A stretch of 64,000 bases of DNA, taken from contig CP136068.1 in the NCBI GenBank assembly GCA_032622095.1, positions 1,547,607-1,611,606 of the forward strand. Reading direction: 5' to 3'. Positions 27,601-34,944 of the stretch are shown piece after piece. The DNA is from Siphonodentalium dalli (lineage: Eukaryota > Mollusca > Scaphopoda > Gadilida > Siphonodentaliidae). A program made the translations under genes and the position numbers. Within the stretch, counting starts at the first letter, position 1, and the number at the start of each line of letters is the position of its first letter. The notes under the pieces are model-generated. The model saw only the letters and a list, made by a program, of their open reading frames with translations. It was not told where the DNA came from and did not search any database.

Positions 27601-30357
27601 ATTATGTTTTGTGTCAGTTACTCATATATTATGTTTTGTGTCAGTTACTCATATATAGAGGATATGAAATGAGTGTTTCTCTCATATGATATTTATGAAA
27701 CGAGTCTAAGAATTTTCAGTTTTCTCGAGCCTCTGGCGAGAGAAACTGAAAATTCGTGACGAGTTTCATAAATATCATATGAGAGAAACACGAATTACAT
27801 ATTCTATTTATCATATTACACCTATAAATTGATTATGATGTCCAAAACGCACACAAATCACTAAATAGCTATATGACATCGGCAGCAAAAGGTTAATGTG
27901 ACGTCACTTCATTGCACTGGAAGCCCAATTACACCTGGTGAACTAGCAGAAATAATATGCACGCGAAGATATAGTGCGCTATTCTGTTCTCAGTTTGTGA
28001 CATTATATCGTATGTTTATTTGATAACTACGAATTACATATTCTATTTATCGTATAACAATGTCCAAAACTATATATTTCAAGATTATAATAGCGAGAAT
28101 TTCGGTATCGCGTTGATTGACGCGCACGAATTTGACCTGCATTTAGTTAGAGATGCGGCTCGGCCAAGGCTGCCATTCAGCCAATCAGAACACACTTTTT
28201 GTCAACAAACCAATCAAATTATCGGAAGGTGATATGAACTAGTAGTTCATATGAAATTGATGTATGACATACTTTCCAACGTAAATAATGATTGAGTCAT
28301 ATGATAAATTATGTTTTGTGTCAGTTACTCATATATTATGTTTTGTGTCAGTTACTCATATATTATGTTTTGTGTCAGTTACTCATACCGCTATATTTAA
28401 AGTAATTGACCACCAGTAACGTGGTGTCACCCCGTTAATATGGCGGTACTATACTGCGGTATCCTCCAATACCGCGGTACTGATACTGCTTGTTAATGCG
28501 AACAAGTATGTGTGAGTAAATACCTCCCCTCAAAGAGTTCCATGAAAATCACCGCGGTATTCAACAAAATTAATGCGGTGCCCGCTAAAAGACCGCGGTA
28601 TCATTATCGCCCAATACCGTAACTCCACCGCCATGACCGTCTCGATACCGCTACCGTTTATTACCGGTATCACCGCGGTCATGACCGGGGTATCACCCCG
28701 TTTTTCTGGTCAATTACTTTGAGAATAGCGGTATATTATGTTTTGTGTCAGTTACTCATATATTATGTTTTGTGTCAGTTACTCATATATTATGTTTTTG
28801 TGCATTTGTATATTTTGAATGCGTGGTACCTCGAAACCATGTGATTCCCCACCGTGATGGCAGTTAGTCATCTATTAAACACAAAACAAGGTTGAGTTAT
28901 TGTTGTAGTACCAGTTGGGTTTTCAAGCATGACGTTATTTACATCACGCAATCTATCGGGATAGATCTAGCAGGGTTTCAAGCATGATGTTATTTACATC
29001 ACGCAAGCTATTGGGATATATCTAGCAGGGTTTCTGCTAGAGGGGGCAGCGGATCACTTACCCCACCCCCCCCCTCACTGAAATTACCCTCCGACATATT
29101 CCCCAGATTAATGCCCTTATCACAGTGGGCTAGCATCACCAAATTCACCCTCTGGAGACCTCATTCTGCTTATGCCTCATCTTCTGGGAAGTATCTATAG
29201 TCTCAAATTAACATTGTTTTTAGTTACATTTTCCCTTCTGGGAAGTTTCTATATCCCCTAATTTGCAGCAGATAAAATGCATAATCGAGGTGCCCAATGG
29301 GTGAACATCACCAACTTCAACTGGGGAACTTCTATCTGATCCTACAGTAGGTCTACCATAGTAGTTGAGGGCCTAAGCAGAATGAGGTTCCCAGAGGGTG
29401 AATTTAGTGACACTATACCGCACGGCAGGCTAGCATCACTAAATTCACTCTCTGGGGGACCTCATTCTGCATGGCCTCATCTGCTATGGGACTCAGATTG
29501 AAGTTCCAAAATGGTGAATATTGTGATGTACACCCATTGGGAACTTCGATTATGCAATGTGTCGTCTGCCAATTTGGCGATATAGAGAAACCTAACTAAA
29601 AAAGAAATAGAATCTATATGAAGAAGTTTCTATAGAAATTTGACAATAAAGATACTTTCCAGAGAAGATGAGGCCTAAGCAGAATGAGGTCCCCATCGGG
29701 TGAATTTGTTGATGCTAGCCCATCCCAATCCCATCCACTAAATTCGAATCGAGCCTCGCTAAAGATCGGACCAAATCAAATTTAGCGCACTCGATTAATA
29801 AATTTTTTATAGAATTGCGACTCAATCGAGTTCCTCTATTAACCCTTTACCCAACAAACCGGCCAAATAAAGCTTCAACAGCCTAAAATATCTTCGGTCT
29901 GTCTCAATAGAACCATACAAATATGGATATCATTGGAACCAGCTCCTTGACCACATTGTGATAGTTACAGTTATGCCCTGTGCCAATGCATTCTCTTATA
30001 TATGCGAGTCGACCATAGGTCGCCTCGCATATATAAGAGAATGCATTGGCCTAAAAAAAATCTTTTTTTTAACACTTTTTACCATTTTTTCTTACATTCT
30101 TTAACAATTTTATAATTTTTAATGTGTTAAGCCAATGCATTCTCTTATATATGCGAGGCGACCTATGGTCGACTCGCATATATAAGAGAATGCATTGGCA
30201 CAGGGCCCTTCTGTTGGGTAAAGGGTTAATTACTCACGTCGACTCCATTGACCATGACCTTCTTCTTTCTCCGAACAGTCGGCAGTTCATCACTCTTGCT
30301 GCCAGCAGCTTTATTCTTAAAATTCTGCTCCTTGCATTTCATTTCATCTGTCCAGCT
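513..30357 (-). CDS. SPAG1: SPAG1-like TPR co-chaperone (nine exons visible; both ends of the gene missing)
   Basis: Nine minus-strand exons join in consistent phase (120+62+122+62+100+78+107+1036+175 nt, about 620 codons), every one with an AG acceptor and GT donor. In order the protein has a basic N-terminal stretch with the PRDYKEWDK motif, an acidic linker, a three-repeat TPR domain opening with [11 protein letters not shown], an RMVIEDV motif after the TPR block, a long charged low-complexity region, and the start of a second TPR domain ([11 protein letters not shown]). This order and these motifs match animal SPAG1, known as a cytoplasmic HSP90/HSP70 co-chaperone needed for pre-assembly of axonemal dynein arms. 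The 5' exons and the exons coding for the rest of the second TPR, the third TPR domain and the C-terminal domain were not found. The 5' exons may lie beyond the gap or right of the window; the 3' exons lie left of base 1. Confidence 0.9.
870..1022. repeat. Short palindromic repeat flanked by ~30-bp direct repeats
   Basis: A GGTACTGTACA(T/C)TAAATCC segment is present on both sides of an ~85-bp hairpin-forming unit. The unit (GAGAGCCCCACACAG ... GTGTGAGGCTCC) recurs in the opposite orientation at 6541-6640 and 6685-6782 and, diverged, at 16745-16860. Confidence 0.65.
1899..2200 (+). repeat. Dispersed repeat, arm of a long inverted pair with 9300-9563
   Basis: The segment from ATCACATAATTTGGCC to the GATCCTCTATTTATATA end is matched in reverse complement at 9300-9563, with shared blocks such as ATCGATAAGAGACACGT and GCGATCGCTGCGGTTTTTAT. 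A diverged fragment may also occur near 29735-29838. Confidence 0.8.
2759..3794 (-). CDS. SPAG1: SPAG1 exon h (long charged exon with internal repeat, start of TPR domain 2)
   Basis: 1036 nt, 345 codons plus one base; acceptor TTGCAG, donor GTATTT. It opens with [13 protein letters not shown], then [10 protein letters not shown] and an acidic run, followed by Lys/Glu/Asn/Ser-rich low-complexity sequence. It ends with a TPR start ([20 protein letters not shown]). Vertebrate SPAG1 has the same layout with a variable linker. The linker holds a three-copy in-frame repeat (3006-3222). Confidence 0.88.
3006..3222 (-). repeat. In-frame coding VNTR inside SPAG1 exon h
   Basis: Three near-identical copies of a 78-bp unit; the copy nearest the exon 5' side is 60 bp. 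It codes for repeats of [20 protein letters not shown] followed by KSEVKQ. The copies are almost identical at DNA level, and all unit lengths are multiples of three, so copy-number change keeps the frame. Confidence 0.9.
3795..6414. other. SPAG1 intron; no gene seen
   Basis: AT-rich non-coding sequence. Between about 5230 and 5830 there are loosely related repeats (GGAATTCC(T/C)GGAAA blocks with GCAACTGGAACT). No ORF here looks real. Confidence 0.6.
6415..6510. repeat. Dispersed ~100-bp palindromic repeat (CAGAATGAGG family)
   Basis: Imperfect palindrome around CCCGCATAGCGGG with arms GGTGAATTTAGTGATGC / GCATCACCAAATTCACC. Other copies are at 11039-11140, 24617-24660, 26251-26350, 29125-29170, 29375-29475 and 29670-29720. 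Confidence 0.8.
6541..6782. repeat. Two direct copies of the GGGAGCCTCACA hairpin repeat
   Basis: Two ~95-bp copies (about 6541-6640 and 6685-6782) that can fold on themselves (GGGAGCCTCACA / TGTGGGGCTCTC). Inverted relatives are at 900-990. Confidence 0.7.
6822..6928 (-). CDS. SPAG1: SPAG1 exon g (TPR, LLRRGSA)
   Basis: 107 nt; acceptor TTGCAG, donor GTAAGT. It encodes [20 protein letters not shown] and then [15 protein letters not shown]. The LLRR motif matches the third TPR unit of SPAG1 TPR domain 1. Confidence 0.88.
7732..7779 (-). pseudogene. Decayed tandem copy of SPAG1 exon f (copy 2)
   Basis: A shorter copy of the same exon end, coding for SEPENIK-like residues, with the donor changed to GCAAGA. 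It is separated from copy 1 by a C homopolymer and ends at a second one. Neighbouring direct repeats at 7400-7690 suggest that repeated local duplication shaped this stretch. Confidence 0.7.
7804..7868 (-). pseudogene. Decayed tandem copy of SPAG1 exon f (copy 1)
   Basis: About 65 bp that align with the 3' part of exon f, including the codons for SEPENIK and a donor-like GTAAGA at 7798-7803. The copy carries substitutions and lost bases, its 5' half is degraded, and no acceptor is evident. It sits 93 bp from the matching point of the real exon, so it looks like a tandem duplication. Probably not spliced, but the donor is intact. Confidence 0.75.
7897..7974 (-). CDS. SPAG1: SPAG1 exon f (TPR)
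   Basis: 78 nt; acceptor ATTCAG, donor GTAAGA. It encodes [20 protein letters not shown] and then PENIK, a typical second TPR unit. Two decayed copies of this exon lie just beyond its donor at 7804-7868 and 7732-7779. Confidence 0.88.
8024..8162. repeat. 34-bp minisatellite, about four copies
   Basis: Unit begins AATCAACTGGTAATCACAT and ends AATAATATTAAA; about four copies with 1-2 changes each. Confidence 0.85.
8329..8452. repeat. 40-bp tandem repeat, about three copies
   Basis: Unit contains CCACCTGTGACACATAAAAT and ACTTATAAAACTGTC, repeated about three times. Intronic, with no coding sense. Confidence 0.85.
8820..9242. mobile_element. TTAA-flanked hairpin MITE, copy 1 (piggyBac-like ends)
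   Basis: Flanked by TTAA on both sides, with terminal inverted repeats CCCTTTACCCAACA / TGTTGGGTAAAGGG. Inside are two ~69-bp near-perfect palindromes (GCCAATGCATTCTCTTATAT arms) separated by an AT-rich spacer. TTAA targets and ends starting CCC are known of piggyBac elements; assignment to that superfamily is inferred. No ORF. Confidence 0.85.
9300..9563 (-). repeat. Dispersed repeat, arm of a long inverted pair with 1899-2200
   Basis: Reverse complement of 1899-2200 over most of its length, with small indels. It directly precedes the 30-bp minisatellite. Confidence 0.8.
9629..11032. repeat. 30-bp minisatellite, about 46 copies
   Basis: Unit is GGCCTATGTGGTACATTATT followed by AACACTGATA; a few units are 27 bp. 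Variants (GGGACA, GGATAAGCC, GGCAT, GATATGCC) occur in the same order near 9975-10100 and 10811-10935, showing that a larger block was duplicated. Several frames stay open only because 30 is a multiple of three. Confidence 0.95.
11039..11140. repeat. CAGAATGAGG palindromic repeat
   Basis: Well-preserved copy: arms from CAGAATGAGG at 11042 to CCTCATTCTG at about 11133, centred on AGCCCGCTATGCGGGGT. Confidence 0.85.
11141..11825. other. SPAG1 intron; nothing recognised
   Basis: Unique-looking AT-rich sequence without a credible ORF or repeat that I can support. Confidence 0.5.
11826..12214. mobile_element. TTAA hairpin MITE, copy 2
   Basis: TTAA on both sides, CCCTTTACCCAAC / GTTGGGTAAAGGG ends and both internal palindromes intact. 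Same family as 8820-9242 but inserted in the opposite orientation. Confidence 0.85.
12215..13873. other. SPAG1 intron with short direct repeats; no gene seen
   Basis: Contains two related blocks (13373-13460 and 13538-13620) sharing AAGTTATTAAGTCGGACAGA and AAGTCGAAAATGA, followed by GGACGGACGGACAGACA microsatellite sequence. The ORFs here have no recognisable domain. Confidence 0.55.
13874..14273. mobile_element. TTAA hairpin MITE, copy 3
   Basis: Left TTAA and end intact. The right end is GTTGGGTAAAGGG followed by ATAA instead of TTAA. Both internal palindromes are present, and a short CCGGTTTTGG duplication lies near the right end. Confidence 0.85.
14291..14370. repeat. Short repeat related to 63845-63900 in inverted orientation
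   Basis: Contains two TG(T/C)ACCCTTCAGCACATTTTT blocks and GAGAGTGACCCCTTCAG. The reverse complement recurs at about 63845-63900. Confidence 0.75.
14718..14817 (-). CDS. SPAG1: SPAG1 exon e (TPR)
   Basis: 100 nt; acceptor after a long T run (TTTCAG), donor GTAAGT. It encodes a TPR segment with [13 protein letters not shown] and the YNNRALA helix, collinear with vertebrate SPAG1. Confidence 0.88.
15630..16094. mobile_element. TTAA hairpin MITE, copy 4
   Basis: Right TTAA intact; the left target is ATAA. Internal palindromes are present with a few substitutions, and the AT-rich spacer is longer than in other copies because of an internal duplication. Confidence 0.82.
16177..16238 (-). CDS. 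SPAG1: SPAG1 exon d (start of TPR domain 1)
   Basis: 62 nt; acceptor TTTTAG, donor GTATCT. It encodes [20 protein letters not shown], the conserved KEKGNE entry into the first TPR helix of TPR domain 1. Confidence 0.85.
16530..16705. repeat. Diverged relative of the MITE hairpin core
   Basis: Two palindromes resembling the MITE core (CAGTGCATTATCTTAAATAT ... ATATAAGAGAATGCACTGG and a second one) but with a different centre and no CCCTTTACCC ends. Confidence 0.65.
16873..16994 (-). CDS. SPAG1: SPAG1 exon c (acidic linker)
   Basis: 122 nt; acceptor TTGTAG, donor GTGAGT. It encodes the acidic linker [18 protein letters not shown] and continues to [10 protein letters not shown]. The reading phase fits the exons on both sides exactly. 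Confidence 0.85.
17490..19300. repeat. Array of ~165-bp diverged repeats
   Basis: Five to six copies containing AAAATCCAAGATGGCTGC, CCATGTTTTTTGG and CCCATCTACATGTCAA, near 17545, 17705, 18620, 18760, 18925 and 19090. It ends in a GACGGACACACGGACG run. Confidence 0.8.
19320..19572. mobile_element. TTAA hairpin MITE, copy 5 (left end missing)
   Basis: Right end GTTGGGTAAAGGG and TTAA intact, with one palindrome present. The left palindrome and left terminal repeat are absent, so this copy is truncated. Confidence 0.8.
20371..24424. repeat. ~1.3-kb tandem repeat, three full units and a truncated fourth
   Basis: The landmark ATCTCAGATGGCCCCTTGCG occurs at about 20378, 21705, 23005 and 24331 (spacing about 1300-1327 bp), with earlier isolated copies near 17990 and 19830. 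Each full unit also carries AAGTCGAAAAAGAGAGATAA, a CAGACGGACAGACAAG run followed by a C homopolymer, and a short CCCTAA-rich tract. Units are very similar, so the expansion is recent. Confidence 0.9.
20837..20878. repeat. Interstitial telomere-like CCCTAA tract
   Basis: Degenerate CCCTAA repeats; equivalent tracts are at 22163-22205 and 23463-23506, one per 1.3-kb unit. TTAGGG is the telomere repeat of most animals, but here the tract is part of the repeat unit and not evidence of a chromosome end. Confidence 0.75.
24600..24821. repeat. Composite CAGAATGAGG repeat, left part, split by a hAT-like insertion
   Basis: Shares CTAGCATCACTAAATTCACC, GGACCTCATTCTG and GATGAGGCCTAAG with the copy at 29125-29730. 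It continues after the insertion at 26251. Confidence 0.75.
24822..26250. mobile_element. Non-autonomous hAT-like element (1429 bp)
   Basis: Ends CAGGGTTTCCG / CGGAAACCCTG, flanked by CCTAAGC on both sides (24815-24821 and 26251-26257). The uninterrupted target sequence, GATGAGGCCTAAGCAGAATG, is visible near 29667. The 7-8-bp duplication and CAGGG ends fit the hAT superfamily. ORFs inside (such as 24912-25304, which spans a diverged internal duplication) show no transposase motifs, so the element is probably non-autonomous. Confidence 0.75.
26251..26350. repeat. CAGAATGAGG palindromic repeat, right part
   Basis: Continuation of 24600-24821 beyond the hAT-like insertion; palindrome centred on AGCCCGCTATGCGGG. 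Confidence 0.8.
26399..26460 (-). CDS. SPAG1: SPAG1 exon b (PRDYKEWDK motif)
   Basis: 62 nt; starts after TTTCAG and ends before GTACGT. It encodes [20 protein letters not shown] plus two bases of a Lys codon. The basic run and the RDYxEWDK motif are diagnostic of the SPAG1 N-terminal region. Confidence 0.85.
27095..27657. repeat. 27-bp minisatellite, about 21 copies
   Basis: Unit TTATGTTTTGTGTCAGTTAC followed by TCATATA. More copies of the same unit lie at 28312-28386 and 28735-28800, so the array was split by insertions. Confidence 0.95.
27673..27791. repeat. ~55-bp-arm hairpin inside the split minisatellite
   Basis: Arms GTGTTTCTCTCATATGATAT ... / ... ATATCATATGAGAGAAACAC with a few mismatches around a GAGCCTCTGGCG centre. 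It starts the ~650-bp segment (27658-28311) that separates parts of the array. Confidence 0.85.
28388..28731. mobile_element. TIR element with TA target duplication inside the 27-bp array
   Basis: Ends CCGCTATATTTAAAGTAATT / AATTACTTTGAGAATAGCGG, with TA on both sides and array sequence resuming exactly on each flank. The interior is rich in CCGCGGT motifs and can fold extensively. TA duplication suggests a Tc1/mariner-type non-autonomous element (inference). Confidence 0.8.
29100..29735. repeat. Composite repeat with three CAGAATGAGG palindrome parts
   Basis: Same family as 24600-24821. It includes the intact GATGAGGCCTAAGCAGAATG junction near 29667 that serves as an empty site for the hAT-like insertion at 24822. 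Confidence 0.75.
29839..30229. mobile_element. TTAA hairpin MITE, copy 6, next to the exon a donor
   Basis: TTAA on both sides, both terminal repeats and both palindromes intact. Its right TTAA (30226-30229) lies two bases from the GTGAGT donor (30232-30237) of SPAG1 exon a. Confidence 0.88.
30238..30357 (-). CDS. SPAG1: SPAG1 exon a (most 5' exon seen)
   Basis: 120 nt, phase 0 to 0, 40 codons beginning [11 protein letters not shown] and ending [10 protein letters not shown]. The acceptor follows a pyrimidine-rich tract at 30358-30368, and the donor is GTGAGT (30232-30237). It corresponds to the N-terminal linker of SPAG1 before the PRDYxxWDK motif. A hairpin MITE ends 9 bp from the exon, immediately beyond the donor. 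Confidence 0.8.
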
Positions 30358-30580
30358 CTGGAATAGAAAAAAATCACCTTACAGGCCCATTACAAATGTA
30401 TCCATGGTTACAGGCACTTTTTAATTCCTCATGGTTACAGTCATTTTTAAATTCCTGAAGATAGTTGAAAAATATTGGTCAATAAATAGCATTCATTTGA
30501 GGAAACTCTTACAATATAATTATATTAGTGGTGTGTTATATGGTTTAGGAAAAAACACCTCTATTAAGACGCAGTTAATC

Positions 30581-32215
30581 TGATAGCTATTAGTATCGAT
30601 GGGTGGAGGGATTACCCGTATTTAGCGTAGTGGTGGTGTTTACGATAGCTATTAGTATCGATGGGTGGAGGGATTACCCGTATTTAGCGTAGTGGTGGTG
30701 TTTACGAGAGCTATTAGTATCGACGGGTGGAGGGATTACCCGTATTTAGCGTAGTGGTGGTGTTTACGATAGCTATTAGTATCGATGGGTGGAGGGATTA
30801 CCCGTATTTAGCATAGTGGTGGTGTTTACGATAGCTATTAGTATCGATGGGTGGAGGGATTACCCGTATTTAGCATAGTGGTGGTGTTTACGATAGCTAT
30901 TAGTATCGATGGGTGGAGGGATTACCCGTAATTAGCGTAGTGGTGGTGTTTACGATAGCTATTAGTATCGATGGGTGGAGGGATTACCCGTAATTAGCGT
31001 AGTGGTGGTGTTTACGATAGCTATTAGTATCGATGGGTGGAGGGATTACCCGTATTTAGCGTAGCAGTGGTGTTTACGATAGCTATTAGTATCGATGGGT
31101 GGAGGGATTACCCGTATTTAGCATAGTGGTGGTGTTTACGATAGCTATTAGTATCGATGGGTGGAGGGATTACCCGTATTTAGCATAGTGGTGGTGTTTA
31201 CGATAGCTATTAGTATCGACGGGTGGAGGGATTACCCGTATTTAGCATAGTGGTGGTGTTTACGATAGCTATTAGTATCGATGGGTGGAGGGATTACCCG
31301 TAATTAGCGTAGTGGTGGTGTTTACGATAGCTATTAGTATCGATGGGTGGAGGGATTACCCGTATTTAGCATAGTGGTGGTGTTTACGATAGCTATTAGT
31401 ATCGACGGGTGGAGGGATTACCCGTATTTAGCATAATGGTGGTGTTTACGATAGCTACATGTATTAGTATCATGGGTGGAGGGATTACCCATATTTAGCG
31501 TAGTGGTGGTGTTTACGATAGCTATTAGTATCGATATGGATGGAGGGATTACCCGTATTTAGCGTAGTGGTGGTGTTTTACGATAGCTATTAGTATCGAT
31601 GGGTGGAGGGGATTACCCGTATTTAGCGTAGTGGTGGTGTTTACGATAGCTATTAGTATCGATGGGAGGAGGGATTACCCGTATTTAGCGTAGCGGTGTG
31701 TGTTTACGATAGCTATTAGTATCGATGGGTGGAGGGATTACCCGTATTTAGCATAGTGGTGGTGTTTACGATAGCTATTAATAGTATCGATGGGTGGAGG
31801 GATTACCCGTATTTAGCATAGTGGTGGTGTTTACGATAGCTATTAGTATCGACAGGTGGAGGGATTACCTGTATTTAGCGTAGTGGTGGTGGTTTACGAT
31901 AGCTATTAGTATCGCACGGGTGGAGGGATTACCCGTATTTAGCGTAGTGGTGGTGTTTTACGATAGCTATTAGTATCGATGGGTGGAGGGATTACCTGTA
32001 TTTAGCGTAGTGGTGGTGTTTACGATAGCTATTAGTATCGACGGGTGGAGGGATTACCCGTATTTAGCATAGTGGTGGTGTTTACGATAGCTATTAATAG
32101 TATCGATGGGTGGAGGGATTACCTGTATTTAGCGTAGTGGTGGTGTTTACGATAGCTATTAGTATCGACGGGTGGAGGGCATTACCCGTTATTTAGCATA
32201 GTGGTGGTGTTTACA
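30581..32215. repeat. 62-bp satellite-like array, about 26 copies
   Basis: Unit includes GATAGCTATTAGTATCGATG, GGTGGAGGGATTACCCGTAT and TTAGCGTAGTGGTGGTGTTT. Units are mostly identical on the left and carry more small indels on the right. Confidence 0.95.
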
Positions 32216-32689
32216 TAGTTAATTTTCCTGTGGTGTGCCTTCTGATGAAGCAACTACCATTTTATTATTCGGTGATTGGCTTGGCTTATTGTTTGTGCGA
32301 TCAACCACAATAGAGAATTAGAGATGTGAACTAACTAACTGCTTTCCTATCGATATCAAAAGTCATTCAAAACGGGGAGTGTCGAAACATAAGACTCAAG
32401 GTTGCAGAAAATGATACTATCAGGGATAGCATTTGGCAAAAATATTTTCATCTGGCAAAAGTAAATTTCGGTCCAGAGCACTGCATGGAGCCCTGACCAG
32501 ATAATTTTTTCCACAAAAGAGGTGAATCAAAAATTAAGTTAGCAGTTCTCAATGCGCATTTTTTATTGCCAAAATATTCCAACAAAAATAACATACACAG
32601 AACGACAAAGGTGTGTTAATGAGTTTGCAGATACGGCATGATTGCCAGTGCAGAAGTATAGAACGGGAAGCGCAGCCTTTTGCGAAAAC

Positions 32690-32851
32690 CCTGTGCCAAT
32701 GCATTCTCTTATATATGCGAGTCGACCATAGGTCGCCTCACATATATAAGAGAATGCATTGGCTTAACAAATTTTACATTATTTTTTATAATTGTTAAAA
32801 ATGTAAGAAAAAATAATAAAAATTGATAAAAGAATGTAAGAAAAAAATAAA
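32690..32851. mobile_element. TTAA hairpin MITE, copy 7 (cut by the gap)
   Basis: First palindrome (GCCAATGCATTCTCTTATAT ... GAGAATGCATTGGC) and the start of the AT-rich spacer are present. The left terminal repeat is replaced by other sequence (GCGAAAACCCTG), and the right part is lost in the N run. Confidence 0.75.
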
Positions 32852-32951
32852 NNNNNNNNNNNNNNNNNNNNNNNNNNNNNNNNNNNNNNNNNNNNNNNNN
32901 NNNNNNNNNNNNNNNNNNNNNNNNNNNNNNNNNNNNNNNNNNNNNNNNNNN
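32852..32951. other. Assembly gap (100 N)
   Basis: Exactly 100 N, the usual placeholder for a gap of unknown size. Order and distance across it are not guaranteed. Confidence 0.98.
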
Positions 32952-34168
32952 GTATGAACTGATGTTGGACATGTGTTAATTTGAGTTATAAGATCCGATA
33001 TAGGGCGTATATGAATATGTTATTAATGACAGTTAATCATTGGCAAGTATATTTGACAATAATATATGGGGTAGGGAAGAATATGAAAAATATTGCTTTA
33101 AGGACTGACAATATTTGTGTCGTTTGGGATAAAGTGCACATGGTGAGCCTATTTTGGCACTGTATATGCACATTTTGGTAAGCGGCGGTATTGGGTGAAG
33201 TTTGTACGTGAATTTCGTGTTCACGTGTATTGGATTTTTGTTTTATGCACGATATAGATGCATGTGGGGTCCGTGTATTGCGCGTTACATGTATGTAAGA
33301 GTGAGCTTCAGTTAGCTCTGTACATGTATCTGGGATTTTTATGCACGATTGTGCACTGTGTGTTCTATACATGTTAAGTTAACTGGGCCTTGATTGGCCG
33401 TTAACATGTACGTTGTATTTGGAGATTTTCTTGTGGAAGGGCGTTCGGGTATCATGGGAATTGGATGGGGAATTGTATCTCACTAGATACGTGGGGGGGG
33501 GGGGGTAAGCGTACTAAATCGTTAAGGAAGGTTCACCTATCGGTGTTCATGTCGTAATAATTGGTGTGTGTGTGTCACTTAAGTTTGATATTATGATACA
33601 CTTGTGAGGTTGTGAACCTTGGTTAATTATTTCATCTAAATAGGATTATTTGAGTTTGATGAATAATTATGGATAGTTTTGGTTATGTTATGAGGCAGAA
33701 AAATTGGCTGGGTAATGTTTGTTTATGTTATTAGTTTATGTTGAAATATTCCTATTTATTGATATGATATTTGTGTAACATATTTTTATTGTATTTATTT
33801 ATTTTATTTTTTTGAGGGAAGCAAGTTTTAGCCCTGTGTGCATGGTGCACCGATGCACACTGGACTTGCCAGCATTGAGTTATATCTGATTATTAGATGA
33901 TGTTTAGTGTGTTTATTTATCATTGGATATTATGTTTAGATGTATCGAAGAGATATCGCTTGATAGCTGGTTAGATGTTAGCGGGAACAGGGGTTTGTAA
34001 TATATATTTGAGATAGATAGTGCCTAGCATGTCCCTCGGGAATCTTCGAGAGTGCTTGCTTGGTTTGGCACAGCGTCCCGATTCCATACGGACGCTATCT
34101 GCCAATATGAGATAAGTATATAAGGTGTGGGAATATCGACAAGGGTTATTTCTGACATAATTTTCATT
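32952..34168. other. Non-coding T/G-rich stretch, possibly the 3' flank of the Ty3 element
   Basis: No copy of the LTR at 42955-43409 and no credible ORF were found. Contains a G13 run near 33492, a small hairpin (GTGTGCAT ... ATGCACAC, 33838-33862) and a TATA-like GTATATAAGG at 34116-34125 ahead of the next ORF. Confidence 0.5.
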
Positions 34169-34444
34169 ATGTCTGATTACCTGCGATTTTTGGAGGCTGA
34201 GGTTGCTGTGTTAGAAACGAGCCAATATGAGGTAACAATGCAATATGTGGATCACATATTGGCATTTTATGATGTTATAGTTGCTGTGTGCCTGGCTGGA
34301 GGGACCAGTATAGATTGGGCACGGTATTTGAGTACCGTGTCTGAATTAGAACGATGCCACAAGGTGATAAATCTCCGGCTGGAGATTATAGATGAGAGGC
34401 AGAGGATAATAGACCTATGGAGCCAACATCGGAGAGTGCTATAA
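34169..34444 (+). CDS. Hypothetical protein (91 aa)
   Basis: ATG-started ORF of 91 codons, MSDYLRFLEAEVAVLE to IIDLWSQHRRVL, predicted mostly alpha-helical with a hydrophobic middle (HILAFYDVIVAVCLAGG). A TATATAAG sequence lies about 50 bp upstream. It matches no family that I recognise. It points opposite to the Ty3 genes and could be an antisense ORF of that element, part of another element, or chance. Confidence 0.3.
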   Translation: MSDYLRFLEAEVAVLETSQYEVTMQYVDHILAFYDVIVAVCLAGGTSIDWARYLSTVSELERCHKVINLRLEIIDERQRIIDLWSQHRRVL

Positions 34445-34944
34445 GAAGATGTTGGTGTGACTGCTGCCCCTGAAGAATTCGGACCGTCCCTGGATCAAGA
34501 GCTGGCTTGCATTCTGCAAGCTGGCACGGTGTTTAGCCAACAATAACATGAATTGAATTGTTTTTGTGGTTATTCACCGTGTTAGCCTGTAGAAATAACA
34601 TCTTGCTGATAAATTCAGTGAAAAGAAATGTATTTTTGTTATTGTTGTTGTTGTTGTTGTTATTGTTGTAATCGTGGTAATGGCCCAAAGGTGTTAATAT
34701 TGGTTGAGCTACAAAGAGTAACTTTTGTAAACGTGCTAAATCGCCAAAGATTATTTAATTATAGTCTAAGATTGGTTGAAATGTAAAGAGATAAATATAT
34801 TATTAGACCGCTGCCAAGAGTTCAATACTGTTATTGATTGGATTATCTAAGTTTTAGAATGAAGAGCGTTTGTTTGTTCGAGGGGGGGGGGGCGGTGTAA
34901 TGGTGACTTTCATATTAGGATTGGGAAATACTGAATATCTGGGT

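Noticed and set aside
27084-27689. Three open frames of about 190-200 codons over the 27-bp array
   Set aside because: Same artefact of a repeat length divisible by three; all three frames of one strand are open.
27095-32215. CRISPR-like appearance of regular repeats
   Set aside because: Units are directly adjacent tandem copies without unique spacers, in an animal intron.
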